Positions 26,507 to 34,363 of a stretch of 64,000 nucleotides of DNA are shown in pieces. The stretch is from Flavicella sp963932955 (GTDB lineage: Bacteria; Bacteroidota; Bacteroidia; Flavobacteriales; Flavobacteriaceae), in NCBI GenBank assembly GCA_963932955.1, contig CAWVRK010000008.1, positions 29,605 to 93,604 of the forward strand, read 5' to 3'. The notes beneath the pieces were generated by a model, which saw nothing but the letters and a program-made list of their open reading frames with translations, had not been told where the DNA came from and searched no databases. Position 1 is the first letter of the stretch. Each line of letters starts with the position of its first letter. Made by a program: the position numbers and the translations under genes.

Positions 26507-27214
26507 ATGAAAAGCATTCTTATTGACGACGAAGTCATGGCTCTAGAAATTCTCAAGAAACTATGTAGCAAGGTCAAAGAATTGGAAGTTGTTGCCACAT
26601 TTTCAAACGCCATAGATGCCATAAAGTACCTTAACAGCAACCAGGTAGATTTGATATTTTTAGACATTCATATGCCCGATTTTTCAGGGTTTGATTTAGT
26701 AAAAACCCTTAAAAACCCTACGAATGTCATTGTTACCACTTCTGAAAAAGACTTTGCATTAGAGGCTTTTGAACACGATTTTATCATTGATTTTTTGGTC
26801 AAACCCCTTTCACAATCCCGCTTTCTAAAGGCAATACAAAAAACAAAAATCCAAAAAGAGATTCCCAAATTGAAGAATGACTTTTCTGAGGAAAATACTT
26901 TGTTGGACGTGCTGTATGCCAATGTCAATCGAAGACTCATTAAAATTGACATTCCAAGCATCAACCTAGTGGAAGCCAACGGGGATTATATCAATGTCAA
27001 AACATCCAAAAAAAATTACGTGATCCATTCTACCCTAAAAAAGATTGAGAACAAGCTCCCTTCCAACCTATTTGTCAAAGTCCATCGGTCCTATTTGATC
27101 AATATTAAAAAAATTGTTGACATTCAAGACAATTCTGTTTTGATCGAAAAAGAAATCATTCCCGTGAGCCGAATTAACAAGCCCGAACTTTTGAGACGCC
27201 TCAATCTTTTGTAG
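26507..27214 (+). CDS. LytTR-type response regulator
   Basis: 235 residues. The receiver domain (1-120) has D7/D8, phospho-acceptor D53 in LIFLDIHMPD and K99 in FLVKPLS. The LytTR DNA-binding domain fills about 132-235 (INLVEANGDYINVKTSKKNY, then FVKVHRSYLINI). It is the transcriptional output of the H-NOX cluster. LytTR regulators bind paired direct repeats near promoters; no convincing repeat pair was seen upstream of the next gene. Confidence 0.92.
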   Translation: MKSILIDDEVMALEILKKLCSKVKELEVVATFSNAIDAIKYLNSNQVDLIFLDIHMPDFSGFDLVKTLKNPTNVIVTTSEKDFALEAFEHDFIIDFLVKPLSQSRFLKAIQKTKIQKEIPKLKNDFSEENTLLDVLYANVNRRLIKIDIPSINLVEANGDYINVKTSKKNYVIHSTLKKIENKLPSNLFVKVHRSYLINIKKIVDIQDNSVLIEKEIIPVSRINKPELLRRLNLL

Positions 27215-27349
27215 GCAATTCTGAGTTTTCTTTCCTCCTATTTCCAGCTTTAAAATTCCATTTTTGATGGCCGAAGTGAAAAAAAATCGCTTTGCCGTAA
27301 TAAACAGAAGACTCGTCGATATTTTTTAGGCAGAGAGCATTTTCTTCAT

Positions 27350-27357
27350 TATTTTTG
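27350..27357 (+). promoter_or_regulatory. -7 box (TATTTTTG) of the DUF3050 gene
   Basis: Exact TAnnTTTG match 17 nt before the GTG start at 27375. It shows that the DUF3050 gene can be transcribed separately from the H-NOX cluster. The 160 nt between 27214 and 27375 contains no terminator hairpin of note. Confidence 0.55.
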
Positions 27358-27374
27358 CATAAAATTCAACAAAC

Positions 27375-28148
27375 GTGCATAAAATTACCTCCCCCACCAT
27401 AGACCCTGAGATTGCGGTGTTACAAGACGCCCTCAAAAACCATGAATTGTACGCGTACATCCGTACCCAACAAGACATTAAAACCTTTATGGAGCATCAT
27501 GTATTTGCGGTTTTGGATTTTATGTCCATTTTAAAGTCACTCCAAATCTATTTGACAGGAATGAGCCTTCCTTGGACCCCTCCAAAAGACGCGAAATTGT
27601 CTCGCTTTATCAATGAGATTGTCGCAGTTGAAGAAAGCGACCTGGACCTTAATGGCAACCCTAAAAGTCATTTTGAAATGTATGTTGATGCTATGGAGGA
27701 AGCTGGAGCCAATACCGAAACAATCAACACTTTTGTAAAGGCTTTGCAAGAAGGAGATTCTCCTTCAAATGCATTGAAGGTATTGAAACTCAACAAAGGG
27801 ATTTCGAACTTTTTAAGTTATACCTTTCAGATTATTGATTCGAAGCAAATGCACTTGATTGCTGCACTTTTTACTTTCGGCAGAGAGCTTCTGTTACCAG
27901 AAGTGTTTTTAAAATTGATCAATAACTCCAATGAAGACCTTTCCAAATACACCAAATTTGTTTATTATTTAGAGCGCCATATTGAAATTGATGGCGACGA
28001 ACACGGTCCTCTATCCATAGAGATTTTGGTGGATTTGTGTGAAGACAATCTCGATAAATGGAGAGAAGCCATGGACGTGAGTAAGAAGGCGTTGAAAACG
28101 AGAATTGCCCTTTGGGACCAAATCGTTCTTTCCATTCAAAACAGCTAA
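27375..28148 (+). CDS. DUF3050 protein, probable haem-oxygenase-like fold
   Basis: 257 residues, all-helical, cytoplasmic. The pattern fits DUF3050, which belongs to the haem-oxygenase-like superfamily that includes diiron oxidases. Candidate metal ligands are E40/H41/H42 (FMEHHVFAVLDFM), E86/E87, H99/E101, E171 (FGRELLLPE) and H202, D206, H210 (ERHIEIDGDEHGP). The reaction is unknown. The start is GTG 27375; no ATG is available before the conserved region. It follows the H-NOX phosphorelay and has its own -7 box, so it is a candidate target of the LytTR regulator. Confidence 0.75.
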   Translation: MHKITSPTIDPEIAVLQDALKNHELYAYIRTQQDIKTFMEHHVFAVLDFMSILKSLQIYLTGMSLPWTPPKDAKLSRFINEIVAVEESDLDLNGNPKSHFEMYVDAMEEAGANTETINTFVKALQEGDSPSNALKVLKLNKGISNFLSYTFQIIDSKQMHLIAALFTFGRELLLPEVFLKLINNSNEDLSKYTKFVYYLERHIEIDGDEHGPLSIEILVDLCEDNLDKWREAMDVSKKALKTRIALWDQIVLSIQNS

Positions 28149-28282
28149 GGGCAGCTCCTTTTGTTTTCACCTTGCTTTCTAGGACAGCAATTGCCATTGA
28201 GACTGGGAAAATATCATATAAATGACAAAGGAAACCCTTTGTTTTTTTAGCAGAAATCGATTTTTTAATGTGGAACTTCTGC

Positions 28283-28290
28283 TATCTTTG
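28283..28290 (+). promoter_or_regulatory. -7 box (TATCTTTG) of ppnP
   Basis: Exact TAnnTTTG match 20 nt before ATG 28311. Confidence 0.65.
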
Positions 28291-28310
28291 TAGCAATAAA
28301 AACTTCACAT

Positions 28311-28592
28311 ATGATTACTACAAATGAATATTTTGACGCACAGGTAAAGTCTTTGGGATATAGCACAGCATCCGGCAATTCTACCATAGGCGTGATGGAA
28401 GCAGGGGACTATGAGTTTGGAACTTCGAGCCACGAAATAATGACGGTCATTGAAGGAGAATTGATTGCTCTGTTGCCAGGAGAGACGGAATGGAAATCTT
28501 ACAAAGCGGCTGCCTCTTTTGAAGTGGCAGCAAACACGTCTTTTAAGGTTAAGGCTGTTGGACAGACATCCTATTTGTGCACCTATCAATAG
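28311..28592 (+). CDS. ppnP: Pyrimidine/purine nucleoside phosphorylase PpnP
   Basis: 93 residues, a single cupin-like barrel of the PpnP (DUF1255/UPF0345) family: KSLGYSTASGNSTIGVMEAG, then GTSSHEIMTVIEGEL and TSYLCTYQ at the end. The family phosphorolyses several nucleosides to free bases and ribose-1-phosphate. Monocistronic with its own promoter; it converges on sdhB and shares the strong bidirectional terminator at 28653-28690. Confidence 0.9.
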   Translation: MITTNEYFDAQVKSLGYSTASGNSTIGVMEAGDYEFGTSSHEIMTVIEGELIALLPGETEWKSYKAAASFEVAANTSFKVKAVGQTSYLCTYQ

Positions 28593-28652
28593 CCGCTAGT
28601 TTTGGTGGTTCCTGAAATTTATTTGTCCAAAACAGCCATGAAATGCTCAACA

Positions 28653-28690
28653 AAAAAACACTTCTTCTAAGAAGAGAAGAAGTGTTTTTT
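28653..28690. terminator. Bidirectional terminator between ppnP and sdhB
   Basis: Perfect 16-bp stem (28653-28668 with 28675-28690) around the loop AAGAAG, with A-run on the left and T-run on the right, so it can end transcripts from both sides. Confidence 0.88.
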
Positions 28691-28728
28691 GACGCAACAG
28701 TTTGAAAAAAACTCGTTTTGTTTTTTGT

Positions 28729-29469
28729 TTACAAAGAGGCTTTTAAAAATTCTCTGTTCATACGTGCGATGTTTTCCAATGAGATTCCCTTAGGGCATTC
28801 CACTTCACAAGCACCGGTATTGGTGCAGTTTCCAAAACCTTCATCGTCCATTTGTTTGACCATATTCAAAACACGGGTTGTCGCTTCCACTTGTCCTTGT
28901 GGGAGCAATGCGTATTGAGAAACTTTTGCACCGACAAACAGCATGGCAGAGGAGTTTTTACAACTTGCCACACAGGCACCACAACCGATACAGGTAGCGG
29001 CATCCATCGCTTTGTCTGCATGTTCTTTTGAGATTGGTGTCGCATTGGCATCTTGCGTATTTCCAGAAGTATTTACAGAGATGTAACCCCCGGATTGCTG
29101 AATACGATCAAAAGCAGTTCGGTCTACAATCAAATCTTTGATGACGGGAAATGCTTTGGCGCGAAATGGTTCAATATAAATCGTGTCTCCATCGTTGAAC
29201 ATACGCATGTGCAATTGGCAGGTGGTCACCCCTCTGTCGGGCCCATGGGCTTCTCCATTGATATACATGGAACACATGCCACAAATTCCTTCACGGCAGT
29301 CGTGGTCAAAGGCAACAGGGTCGTCTCCTTTGTTGATCAATTGCTCGTTTAAGACGTCCATCATTTCTAAGAAGGACATGTGTTCAGAAATATCCGTCAC
29401 GTTGTAGGCGACTAATTCTCCCTGATCTTCAGCGTTTTTCTGTCTCCAGATTTTAAGTGTTAAATCCAT
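28729..29469 (-). CDS. sdhB: Succinate dehydrogenase/fumarate reductase iron-sulfur subunit
   Basis: 246 residues. Ligands of the [2Fe-2S] cluster are in CREGICGMCSMYI, and those of the [4Fe-4S] and [3Fe-4S] clusters in CIGCGACVASC and CTNTGACEVECPKGI. It passes electrons from SdhA to the haem subunit. Last gene of sdhCAB, 9 nt after sdhA, ended by the 16-bp terminator. The form matches the cytochrome b558-type enzymes of Bacteroidota, which use menaquinone. Confidence 0.95.
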   Translation of the reverse strand: MDLTLKIWRQKNAEDQGELVAYNVTDISEHMSFLEMMDVLNEQLINKGDDPVAFDHDCREGICGMCSMYINGEAHGPDRGVTTCQLHMRMFNDGDTIYIEPFRAKAFPVIKDLIVDRTAFDRIQQSGGYISVNTSGNTQDANATPISKEHADKAMDAATCIGCGACVASCKNSSAMLFVGAKVSQYALLPQGQVEATTRVLNMVKQMDDEGFGNCTNTGACEVECPKGISLENIARMNREFLKASL

Positions 29470-29478
29470 AGTATCTTC

Positions 29479-31494
29479 TTATTTGTATGAACGTTGTTTC
29501 AATTCAATATCCTTAAATTCCAATTCCTCTTTGTGAAGGACTGCATCTGCAGGTTCTCCTTTGTATTCCCAGGCCGACACATAAGCATAGTCTTTGTCAT
29601 TTCGCAAAGCTTCTCCCTTTTGAGGGCCGTCCAGTTCAATGGACTCTTCTCTAAAATGCCCTCCACAAGATTCGTTTCGGTTCAAGGCGTCTTTGGCAAA
29701 GAGCTCTCCCAATTCTAAGAAATCTGCTACGCGGCTTGCTTTCTCCAGCTCTGGATTTTTTTCGTACATGCTGCCGGGGACGTTAACATTTTTATAGAAA
29801 TCTTCTCGCAAGGCTTTGATTTCAGCCATGGCTTCTTTCAGGCCTTTTTCGTTGCGTGACATGCCTACTTTGTCCCACATAATTTTACCTAGTTTTTTGT
29901 GGTAATAGTCTACAGAACGGTTTCCTTTGTTGTTGATATAGAATTCCAACTGTGCTTTTACTTCCTTTTCTGCGGTTTCAAATTCTGCAGAGTCGGTAGT
30001 AATTTCACCAGTTTGAATGTCGTCAGACAGGTAATCTCCGATGGTGTACGGCAATACAAAGTAACCATCTGCGAGTCCTTGCATCAGAGCAGAAGCTCCC
30101 AATCGGTTGGACCCGTGTTCTGAGAAATTGGCTTCCCCGATGCAGTACAATCCTTTGACAGTGGTCATCAAATTGTAATCTACCCATACACCTCCCATGG
30201 TGTAATGCGTCGCAGGATAAATCATCATCGGAGTTTCGTAGGGATTCTCGTCCATGATTTTTTCATACATTTGGAACAAGTTTCCGTATTTTGCTTTGAC
30301 AACAGCTTTCCCCAATTCTTGGATTTTTGCGTCAGAGGCATTTTCGATTCCTTTGATTTTGGTCTGTTCTTTTCCGTAGCGCACGATGGCAGCAGCAAAG
30401 TCCAAATAAACCGCTTCACCAGTTGCATTTACGCCATATCCAGCATCACAACACTCTTTGGCAGCCCTTGAAGCCACATCACGAGGCACCAAGTTTCCAA
30501 AAGCAGGATAGCGTCTTTCCAAGTAGTAATCTCGATCTTTTTCTGTGATTTCTGTCGGTTTTAGTTTTCCTTGTTGAACGGCTTTGGCATCTTCCAATTT
30601 TGCAGGAACCCAAATGCGACCATCGTTGCGAAGGGACTCGGACATCAAGGTTAATTTGGATTGGTAATCACCCGATCTTGGGATGCATGTTGGGTGGATT
30701 TGCGTGTAACAAGGGTTGGCGAAGAACGCTCCTTTTTTGTGGATTTTCCAAGAAGCTGTTACATTAGATCCCATCGCGTTGGTCGAAAGGAAATAGACAT
30801 TTCCATAGCCTCCTGAAGCGATGACAACCGCATGCGCAGAGTGTCGTTGGATTTCACCAGTAATCATGTTTCTCGCAATGATTCCTCTTGCTTTTCCATC
30901 GACCAAGACCACGTCCAACATTTCATGTCGGTTGTGCATTTCAATTTTACCTCGAGCAATTTGGCGGTTCATTGCGGAGTAGGCTCCTAACAAGAGTTGT
31001 TGTCCGGTTTGTCCTTTGGCATAAAAAGTCCTGGAAACTAATACGCCTCCAAACGAACGGTTGTCGAGCAACCCTCCATAATCGCGTGCAAAAGGAACTC
31101 CCTGTGCGACGCATTGATCGATGATGTTTGCAGAGACTTCTGCCAAACGGTATACGTTGGCTTCTCGTGAGCGGTAGTCTCCTCCTTTGACCGTGTCGTA
31201 AAACAAGCGGTAGGTAGAATCTCCGTCTCCTTGGTAGTTTTTTGCTGCGTTGATTCCTCCTTGAGCTGCGATCGAATGCGCTCTACGTGGTGAATCTTGG
31301 TAGGCAAATGCTTTTACATTGTAGCCCAATTCAGCGAGAGAGGCTGCTGCAGAGCCCCCTGCAAGTCCTGTTCCAACAACAATCACATCGATATTTCTTT
31401 TGTTGGCAGGATTGACAAGGTTGATTTTGTCTTTGTAAGTTGTCCATTTATCTTTGATTGGACCTTTTGGTATTCTTGAGTTCAAAGTCGTCAT
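29479..31494 (-). CDS. sdhA: Succinate dehydrogenase/fumarate reductase flavoprotein subunit
   Basis: 671 residues. FAD-binding VIVVGTGLAGGSAAASLAEL near residue 40, the covalent-flavin histidine in RRAHSIAAQGGINAAKN, and the substrate-site blocks PTHYTMGGVWVDYN-like (PATHYTMGGVW) and GEANFSEHGSNRLGASAL are all present. It oxidises succinate to fumarate, or the reverse, at the cytoplasmic face. It lies between sdhC (12 nt upstream) and sdhB (9 nt downstream). Confidence 0.96.
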   Translation of the reverse strand: MTTLNSRIPKGPIKDKWTTYKDKINLVNPANKRNIDVIVVGTGLAGGSAAASLAELGYNVKAFAYQDSPRRAHSIAAQGGINAAKNYQGDGDSTYRLFYDTVKGGDYRSREANVYRLAEVSANIIDQCVAQGVPFARDYGGLLDNRSFGGVLVSRTFYAKGQTGQQLLLGAYSAMNRQIARGKIEMHNRHEMLDVVLVDGKARGIIARNMITGEIQRHSAHAVVIASGGYGNVYFLSTNAMGSNVTASWKIHKKGAFFANPCYTQIHPTCIPRSGDYQSKLTLMSESLRNDGRIWVPAKLEDAKAVQQGKLKPTEITEKDRDYYLERRYPAFGNLVPRDVASRAAKECCDAGYGVNATGEAVYLDFAAAIVRYGKEQTKIKGIENASDAKIQELGKAVVKAKYGNLFQMYEKIMDENPYETPMMIYPATHYTMGGVWVDYNLMTTVKGLYCIGEANFSEHGSNRLGASALMQGLADGYFVLPYTIGDYLSDDIQTGEITTDSAEFETAEKEVKAQLEFYINNKGNRSVDYYHKKLGKIMWDKVGMSRNEKGLKEAMAEIKALREDFYKNVNVPGSMYEKNPELEKASRVADFLELGELFAKDALNRNESCGGHFREESIELDGPQKGEALRNDKDYAYVSAWEYKGEPADAVLHKEELEFKDIELKQRSYK

Positions 31495-31506
31495 AGGATT
31501 CTTAGA

Positions 31507-32166
31507 TTAATGGTTGAAATAATGGTACACAGCCACAAGGATAAATCCAAGAGGGATGGCAATGGAATAGACTTTTCCAAGAGCTCTGACTGTTTTTGTG
31601 TATTTGTTGTTGAAACCCATCGACTGAAAAGCCGATTGAAACCCGTGTGCCAAGTGTAAACCCAAGAGAACAAATGAGATCACATAAGCACCTACGCGGA
31701 CGGGATTGACAAATTTGTGTTGCAATTCGCTGAAATAACGGGTGGTGTCTAAGGGCAGACCTTCAATGTATTTGTAATTCATTTCGGGAAACCAAAAGTC
31801 GATAAAATGCAAGACGAGAAAAGCCAAAATCACCAATCCACTGTAAATCATGTTACGCGACATCCAGCTTGAGTTTGCAGCTCCGTTGTCTTTGGCATAT
31901 TTGATAGTTGTCGCTTTCTTGTTTTTCAATTCCAAGACAAACCCCATGACAAAGTGAAAAATGACACCAACAATCAATACAGGTTGTAATGCGAATTGCA
32001 CCAAGGGATTGTTGCCCATAAAATGAGCCAATTCGTTGAAAATATTTTCGCTAAAAAGGGAAGTGATGTTCACCGCAAGGTGAATGATTAAGAAAAAGAT
32101 TAAGAAAAGTGCGGACAATGCCATGGCTACTTTTCTTGCGATTGATGAAGATAAAAATCCGCTCAT
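31507..32166 (-). CDS. sdhC: Succinate dehydrogenase cytochrome b subunit
   Basis: 219 residues from ATG 32164-32166 (MSGFLSSSIARKVAMALSAL). Five membrane helices are visible, with histidines suited to di-haem binding (FLIIHLAVNI, FHFVMGF, FLVLHFIDFW, LLGLHLAHGF). This is the single-subunit, type B anchor found with menaquinone-linked enzymes. The upstream in-frame stretch to 32226 contains the promoter box and is excluded. It heads the sdhCAB operon. Confidence 0.93.
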   Translation of the reverse strand: MSGFLSSSIARKVAMALSALFLIFFLIIHLAVNITSLFSENIFNELAHFMGNNPLVQFALQPVLIVGVIFHFVMGFVLELKNKKATTIKYAKDNGAANSSWMSRNMIYSGLVILAFLVLHFIDFWFPEMNYKYIEGLPLDTTRYFSELQHKFVNPVRVGAYVISFVLLGLHLAHGFQSAFQSMGFNNKYTKTVRALGKVYSIAIPLGFILVAVYHYFNH

Positions 32167-32190
32167 TTTACATATAATTTTATAGTACGG

Positions 32191-32198
32191 CAAAGGTA
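32191..32198 (-). promoter_or_regulatory. -7 box (TACCTTTG) of sdhCAB
   Basis: TAnnTTTG match on the minus strand, 24 nt before the sdhC ATG. It confirms the shorter sdhC start. Confidence 0.6.
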
Positions 32199-32298
32199 CC
32201 AATTCAAGTGTTTTAAATAAAACCAAAAAGCTATTTTCTACTTAAAACCCATTGTTTTTCATGTGTTTTTATCTGATTAACAGCAATTGGTGTGAATT

Positions 32299-34152
32299 TT
32301 AATAGAAAGGCCATAGTATCGGGATTAAAATTATGCTAATGACAAAAAAGACACAAAGCAATCCAGAACCGATTTTTAGGTAATCTTTGAAGCTGTAATT
32401 CCCCGCATTCATGACCATCATGTTGGTGGTGGTTCCAAAAGGAGTCAAAAAAGCAGTGGAGGCACTGACGGCCAAAATCATCATAAAAGGAGCGGGATGG
32501 TAGCCCAATTGCAAAGCGGCGTTGATGATGATGGGAGCCATTAGGATTGCGGTTGCTGAGTTGCTCATGATTTGACTTAAAGCAGCAGTGATCACAAAAA
32601 CACCTGCCAAAAAGAAGCGTGGGTTCATCGCTCCTAAAAATGAAACCATAGAATTGGCTATGAGTTTGGCAGCGCCTGTTTTTTGAAGGGCAACGCCCAT
32701 GGGGAGCATGCAAGCGATGATGATGACGACATTCCAATTGATTGCGCGGTAGGATTGGTTCATGTTGATGCTTCCTCCTGCAACGAGCAACATGGCAGTG
32801 AGTAGAATGGTGATCGAAGAGGAAAAAATGCCAAGCACCAAAAAGGCGACCATAAAAACCAAGGCACCGATGGCAAGAATTCCTTTGGCACTTATTTTTC
32901 CAATTTCTTTTGCCAGTTCTTCGGGATGTCCAACAATTAAAAAATCTTTGCTCTCGTCTTGAATGGCTCTGATGTCCTCCCATTTGGCTCTGACCAAGAG
33001 GGAGTCTCCTTCTCTCAAAACAAATTCTCTTCCTCGTATTCTTTTGTTATATCGGTTCAATGCGATTACTTGGACCTTGTGTTTTTCTCCAAAACGACCG
33101 ATATTTATCTTTTTGCCGCGGTAAGCAGATCTGGGTGCTACAATAAGTTCAGAAAGACCCAGCTCATCACTGAGTACATTTTCTTTTACAAAATCTCCAT
33201 CTCCGGCTATTTTCATGGCTGCAACATTGTAGCGATCAATTAAGTGTTGGATTCTCTTTTCACTACAATTGACAATCAATTCATCATTCATGCGAAGGGT
33301 GTAAGATTCTTCTAGAAATTCCTCGTCTTCTGAGGGGGTGAGTTTTTTTAGAAGGCTTGCAGGGCTAGATTTTCTCGGAATTATTTTGAGGACACTGATG
33401 CCCATTTCAGTATCCAAATGCAATGCGCGAAGGGTTTTTCCAATCGCAGTAGAGCTGGGACGGACCCGCACTTTCCAAAAACCTTCAAATATTTGATAGG
33501 CATCTTCTAGGCTTTGAATTGACACATCGATGTCTTCTCTTTTGTTGGAGCTGTTACTAGGAAGAATTTTAATCCCCAAATACCGCATGTACAGAACAAG
33601 TGCAATCAACAGCGGAATTCCGATCAGTGCATATTCAAAAAATGAAAATCCCGGAAAGCCTGCATCGCGCATCGCTTGGTCGGCAATAATGTTTGGCGGG
33701 GTTCCTGTCAAGGTCAAAAGACCGCCAGTATTGGCAGCAAAAGCCAAGGGAATCAACATTTTTGATGCTGGGGTCTTCAAGCGCCAGGCGGAAGCAATGG
33801 CAACAGGAATGAGCGAAGCGACGGTCCCTGTATTGCTGATGAACCCCGAAACAATCGCAGTACCCAAAATAAGGAGGACCAAAAGCCTGTTGGAATTGTT
33901 CTGAGACAAAGCCACAATCTTATTTCCGATCCAAGCAGTCATTCCAGTTCTGCTCAAGGCTTCTCCCACGACAAACAAACCTGCAATCATGACCACCGTT
34001 GTGTTACTGAATCCAGAAAAAGCCTCTTGAACTGTTAGAATTCCAAAGACATAAAGGGACAGCATGCTCAAAAGAGCGACAATGTCAGGGCGCAATTTTC
34101 CTGAAATAAACAAGAGGATGGTAAGGGTCAAAATGACAAAAGTAACCGTCAT
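32299..34152 (-). CDS. SLC13/DASS-family anion transporter with two RCK_C domains
   Basis: 617 residues. Two transport halves with the hairpin signatures SNTGTVASLIPVA and SNSATAILMAP, typical of divalent anion:Na+ symporters, flank two soluble TrkA-C/RCK_C regulatory domains at about residues 205-400 (VRPSSTAIGKTLRAL, then VAPRSAYRGKKINIGRF). Likely substrates are sulfate or dicarboxylates; the sequence does not decide. Its gene is downstream of a 16-bp palindrome that overlaps the -7 box. It follows sdhC in the same direction of the map but is transcribed toward it from its own promoter. Confidence 0.87.
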   Translation of the reverse strand: MTVTFVILTLTILLFISGKLRPDIVALLSMLSLYVFGILTVQEAFSGFSNTTVVMIAGLFVVGEALSRTGMTAWIGNKIVALSQNNSNRLLVLLILGTAIVSGFISNTGTVASLIPVAIASAWRLKTPASKMLIPLAFAANTGGLLTLTGTPPNIIADQAMRDAGFPGFSFFEYALIGIPLLIALVLYMRYLGIKILPSNSSNKREDIDVSIQSLEDAYQIFEGFWKVRVRPSSTAIGKTLRALHLDTEMGISVLKIIPRKSSPASLLKKLTPSEDEEFLEESYTLRMNDELIVNCSEKRIQHLIDRYNVAAMKIAGDGDFVKENVLSDELGLSELIVAPRSAYRGKKINIGRFGEKHKVQVIALNRYNKRIRGREFVLREGDSLLVRAKWEDIRAIQDESKDFLIVGHPEELAKEIGKISAKGILAIGALVFMVAFLVLGIFSSSITILLTAMLLVAGGSINMNQSYRAINWNVVIIIACMLPMGVALQKTGAAKLIANSMVSFLGAMNPRFFLAGVFVITAALSQIMSNSATAILMAPIIINAALQLGYHPAPFMMILAVSASTAFLTPFGTTTNMMVMNAGNYSFKDYLKIGSGLLCVFFVISIILIPILWPFY

Positions 34153-34163
34153 GTGTACAAGGG

Positions 34164-34179
34164 TTTGCTGCGCAGCAAA
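34164..34179. promoter_or_regulatory. 16-bp palindrome at the SLC13 transporter promoter
   Basis: TTTGCTGCGCAGCAAA is a perfect palindrome. It overlaps the last four bases of the TATCTTTG box and covers the expected transcription start, 11 nt before the ATG. It could be a repressor site or a hairpin at the very 5' end of the mRNA. Confidence 0.5.
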
Positions 34180-34183
34180 GATA
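34176..34183 (-). promoter_or_regulatory. -7 box (TATCTTTG) of the SLC13 transporter
   Basis: Exact TAnnTTTG match on the minus strand, 23 nt before the ATG at 34150-34152. Confidence 0.6.
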
Positions 34184-34326
34184 CTTTAAAAGAAGTAAAA
34201 GATTGCATGATAAAAATCATAATTTTCTAGTTTTAAGCAGTCTTTTTCTCAAGAATAAAGAGCAGAAGGCTCGAAACATCTTGATGAAAATTGCACTTAA
34301 TTAAAGAGAATCTCTTTGGAATTCGG

Positions 34327-34334
34327 TACATTTG
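34327..34334 (+). promoter_or_regulatory. -7 box (TACATTTG) of the aminopeptidase P gene
   Basis: TAnnTTTG match 29 nt before ATG 34364, supporting that start over the longer frame from 34316. Confidence 0.55.
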
Positions 34335-34363
34335 TTTTTACCTTAATAGCAAAGGGATTTTTT

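Noticed and set aside
32167..32226. Extended start of sdhC
   Set aside because: It contains the TACCTTTG promoter and has no ATG start.
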